From Leucobacter sp. G161 (GTDB lineage Bacteria > Actinomycetota > Actinomycetes > Actinomycetales > Microbacteriaceae), in contig NZ_LOHP01000017.1 of NCBI RefSeq assembly GCF_001482305.1, forward strand, positions 124,001-188,000: a stretch of DNA of 64,000 bases, written 5' to 3'. Positions 63,037 to 64,000 of this stretch are shown here, one piece after another (within the stretch, counting starts at the first letter, position 1; every line of letters starts with the position of its first letter). The notes under the pieces were generated by a model that saw only the letters and a list, made by a program, of their open reading frames with translations, searched no databases and was not told the origin of the DNA. The position numbers and the translations under genes were made by a program.

Positions 63037-64000
63037 CTAGCTGCGCTGCGAGCGCGGCAACTCATCATCGCTGAGTGGCGCGGTGAGCATCTCGTCATGC
63101 GGCTCTGTCGGCTGCTCGTCGTGTGCTGCCTGCTCCGCTGCCGACTGGCTCTGAGCCGCTTCCGCAGCGTCGGCATCCTCGGCAGTGAGCGGCTCGATGA
63201 AGTCGGTGTCGAACCCGAACATGCGATCCTCATCAAGCGCCTCGAACGCCGCGGTATCTGACAATCGGTCCGTCACCGTTGGGGTTTGCGTGAGCAGGTC
63301 CATCGCGGCGGCCTCACCCAACGCGTCGCGACTCGGCACCGGACCGTCGAGCAAACTCAGCCGGTCCACCAACCGGTCGAGCATGGCGACCGCGTCATCG
63401 ATCACCTCAGCGTCGTGGGTATCGACACCGTGGAGCAGCCACTTCGCGATCTCAAGCTCGTGGTAGAACGACGCGCGGCTCCGCATCGTGGCCGACTCGC
63501 CCACGCCGGAACGCTTCGCGTACCGGCCCATGACCGCGTCAAACACGTCGTCGCCTGCCTCGAACAGCCACGAGACATCGCTCGCCGGGTCCCCGACGGA
63601 CAGCCCAGACCAATCGAGCACTCCGACGATGCGGTCGTCGTCGATGAGTAACGCATCCGCGTTGAAGGAGCCGTGCACCATCCGCGGCTCGAAATCCCAC
63701 AGCTCGGCAGCCTCCAATGCCTCGGTCCACCGTGCGTGCACGGTTTCCGGGAGATAGCGGGTGGCCTGCGCGCGGTCGACGATGCGTGTCACGAGGAGAC
63801 GCTGATCGCGGGCACTCCGCTCGACGAGGCCGCCCTGCTGCGCGACGCTCCGCGGGAGCGAATGAATCGCGGCGAGGCTCTCAGCGATCGAATCAATGAG
63901 GATGGCATCGGCGCTGAGATCGCTGACGTCGAAGCGTGAGCCCTGCAGATAGGTCGTCGCGACGGCGCGAGTGGCGCCGGCACGGGTCATGCCAAGCGAC
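63037..64000 (-). CDS. APH-fold phosphotransferase (partial, 5' end outside the window)
   Basis: At least 320 codons, open to the window edge; ATG 63990 is only an internal in-frame Met. It has the aminoglycoside-phosphotransferase/choline-kinase fold: MVHGSFNADALLIDDD is the Brenner-like loop and VGVLDWSGLSVGDPASD the DFG-like region. In active kinases the loop reads HGDxxxxN; here Asp is Ser and Asn is Ala, so it may be a pseudokinase or use another residue. The acidic, low-complexity C-terminal tail (after about 265) is unusual. It is convergent with adnB, 9 bp apart. Confidence 0.8.
   Translation of the reverse strand, partial: SLGMTRAGATRAVATTYLQGSRFDVSDLSADAILIDSIAESLAAIHSLPRSVAQQGGLVERSARDQRLLVTRIVDRAQATRYLPETVHARWTEALEAAELWDFEPRMVHGSFNADALLIDDDRIVGVLDWSGLSVGDPASDVSWLFEAGDDVFDAVMGRYAKRSGVGESATMRSRASFYHELEIAKWLLHGVDTHDAEVIDDAVAMLDRLVDRLSLLDGPVPSRDALGEAAAMDLLTQTPTVTDRLSDTAAFEALDEDRMFGFDTDFIEPLTAEDADAAEAAQSQSAAEQAAHDEQPTEPHDEMLTAPLSDDELPRSQRS

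Overview
The window is high-GC DNA from an actinobacterium, most likely a Microbacteriaceae member such as Leucobacter or a close relative. The family call rests on DUF3107, DUF3117, AdnAB-type recombination helicases, TatB/Mrp/DUF1003/MgtE_N-CBS synteny, a type II citrate synthase, TAT and lipoprotein signals, and many GTG or apparently leaderless starts. The genus is inference. About 56 protein genes are visible. I see no rRNA, tRNA, CRISPR array or intact insertion sequence.

Region 1 (1-12.7 kb): a trimethylamine-monooxygenase-like flavoprotein; a divergent doxX/hxlR redox pair with palindromic operator candidates; a four-gene copper operon (membrane protein, CopC, PCuAC lipoprotein, TAT-exported Dyp peroxidase); pheST; then single genes for an NAD(P)-binding reductase, a PhnB-like protein and an enoyl-CoA hydratase.

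Region 2 (12.8-20.3 kb): a shortened arginine cluster, argC-argJ-argB, followed directly by a type IV prepilin-peptidase-like gene where argD usually sits. Then come an acyl-CoA ligase, a 7Fe ferredoxin and citrate synthase.

Region 3 (20.4-29.2 kb): a catabolic island of visibly lower GC. It holds an ornithine-aminotransferase-like enzyme, an L-2-hydroxyglutarate oxidase, a GntR/FCD regulator, a polar amino-acid ABC transporter (binding protein, permease, ATPase), a semialdehyde dehydrogenase and a second complete ArgJ. The set looks like uptake and oxidation of ornithine or a related omega-amino acid to 2-oxoglutarate or glutamate. A catabolic ArgJ paralogue beside RocD, an aldehyde dehydrogenase and LhgO is the most novel system here.

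Region 4 (29.4-44.7 kb): conserved actinobacterial housekeeping genes. These are DUF3117, an O-methyltransferase, tatB, mrp, DUF1003, an MgtE_N/CBS protein, a general stress protein, tspO, a frameshifted aminopeptidase P, an SDR, a PHP phosphoesterase, an RhlE-type helicase with a divergent ferritin-like gene, an RlmC-type rRNA methyltransferase, a TANGO2/NRDE protein and coaBC. A 72-bp nested palindrome lies in a 416-bp gap between two convergent genes.

Region 5 (44.9-53.1 kb): a divergent zinc-acquisition locus around one Zur-box-like site. Leftward lie aztB, aztD-2, aztC and aztD-1. Rightward lie aztA, a UPF0718 permease, a TIGR03943 protein and an unrecognised membrane-anchored beta-propeller-like protein. 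The duplicated AztD and the unknown last gene are notable.

Region 6 (53.2-64 kb): DUF3107, a penicillin-acylase-family Ntn hydrolase, an overlapping adnA-adnB helicase-nuclease pair, and an APH-fold phosphotransferase that runs off the window and lacks the usual catalytic Asp/Asn motif.
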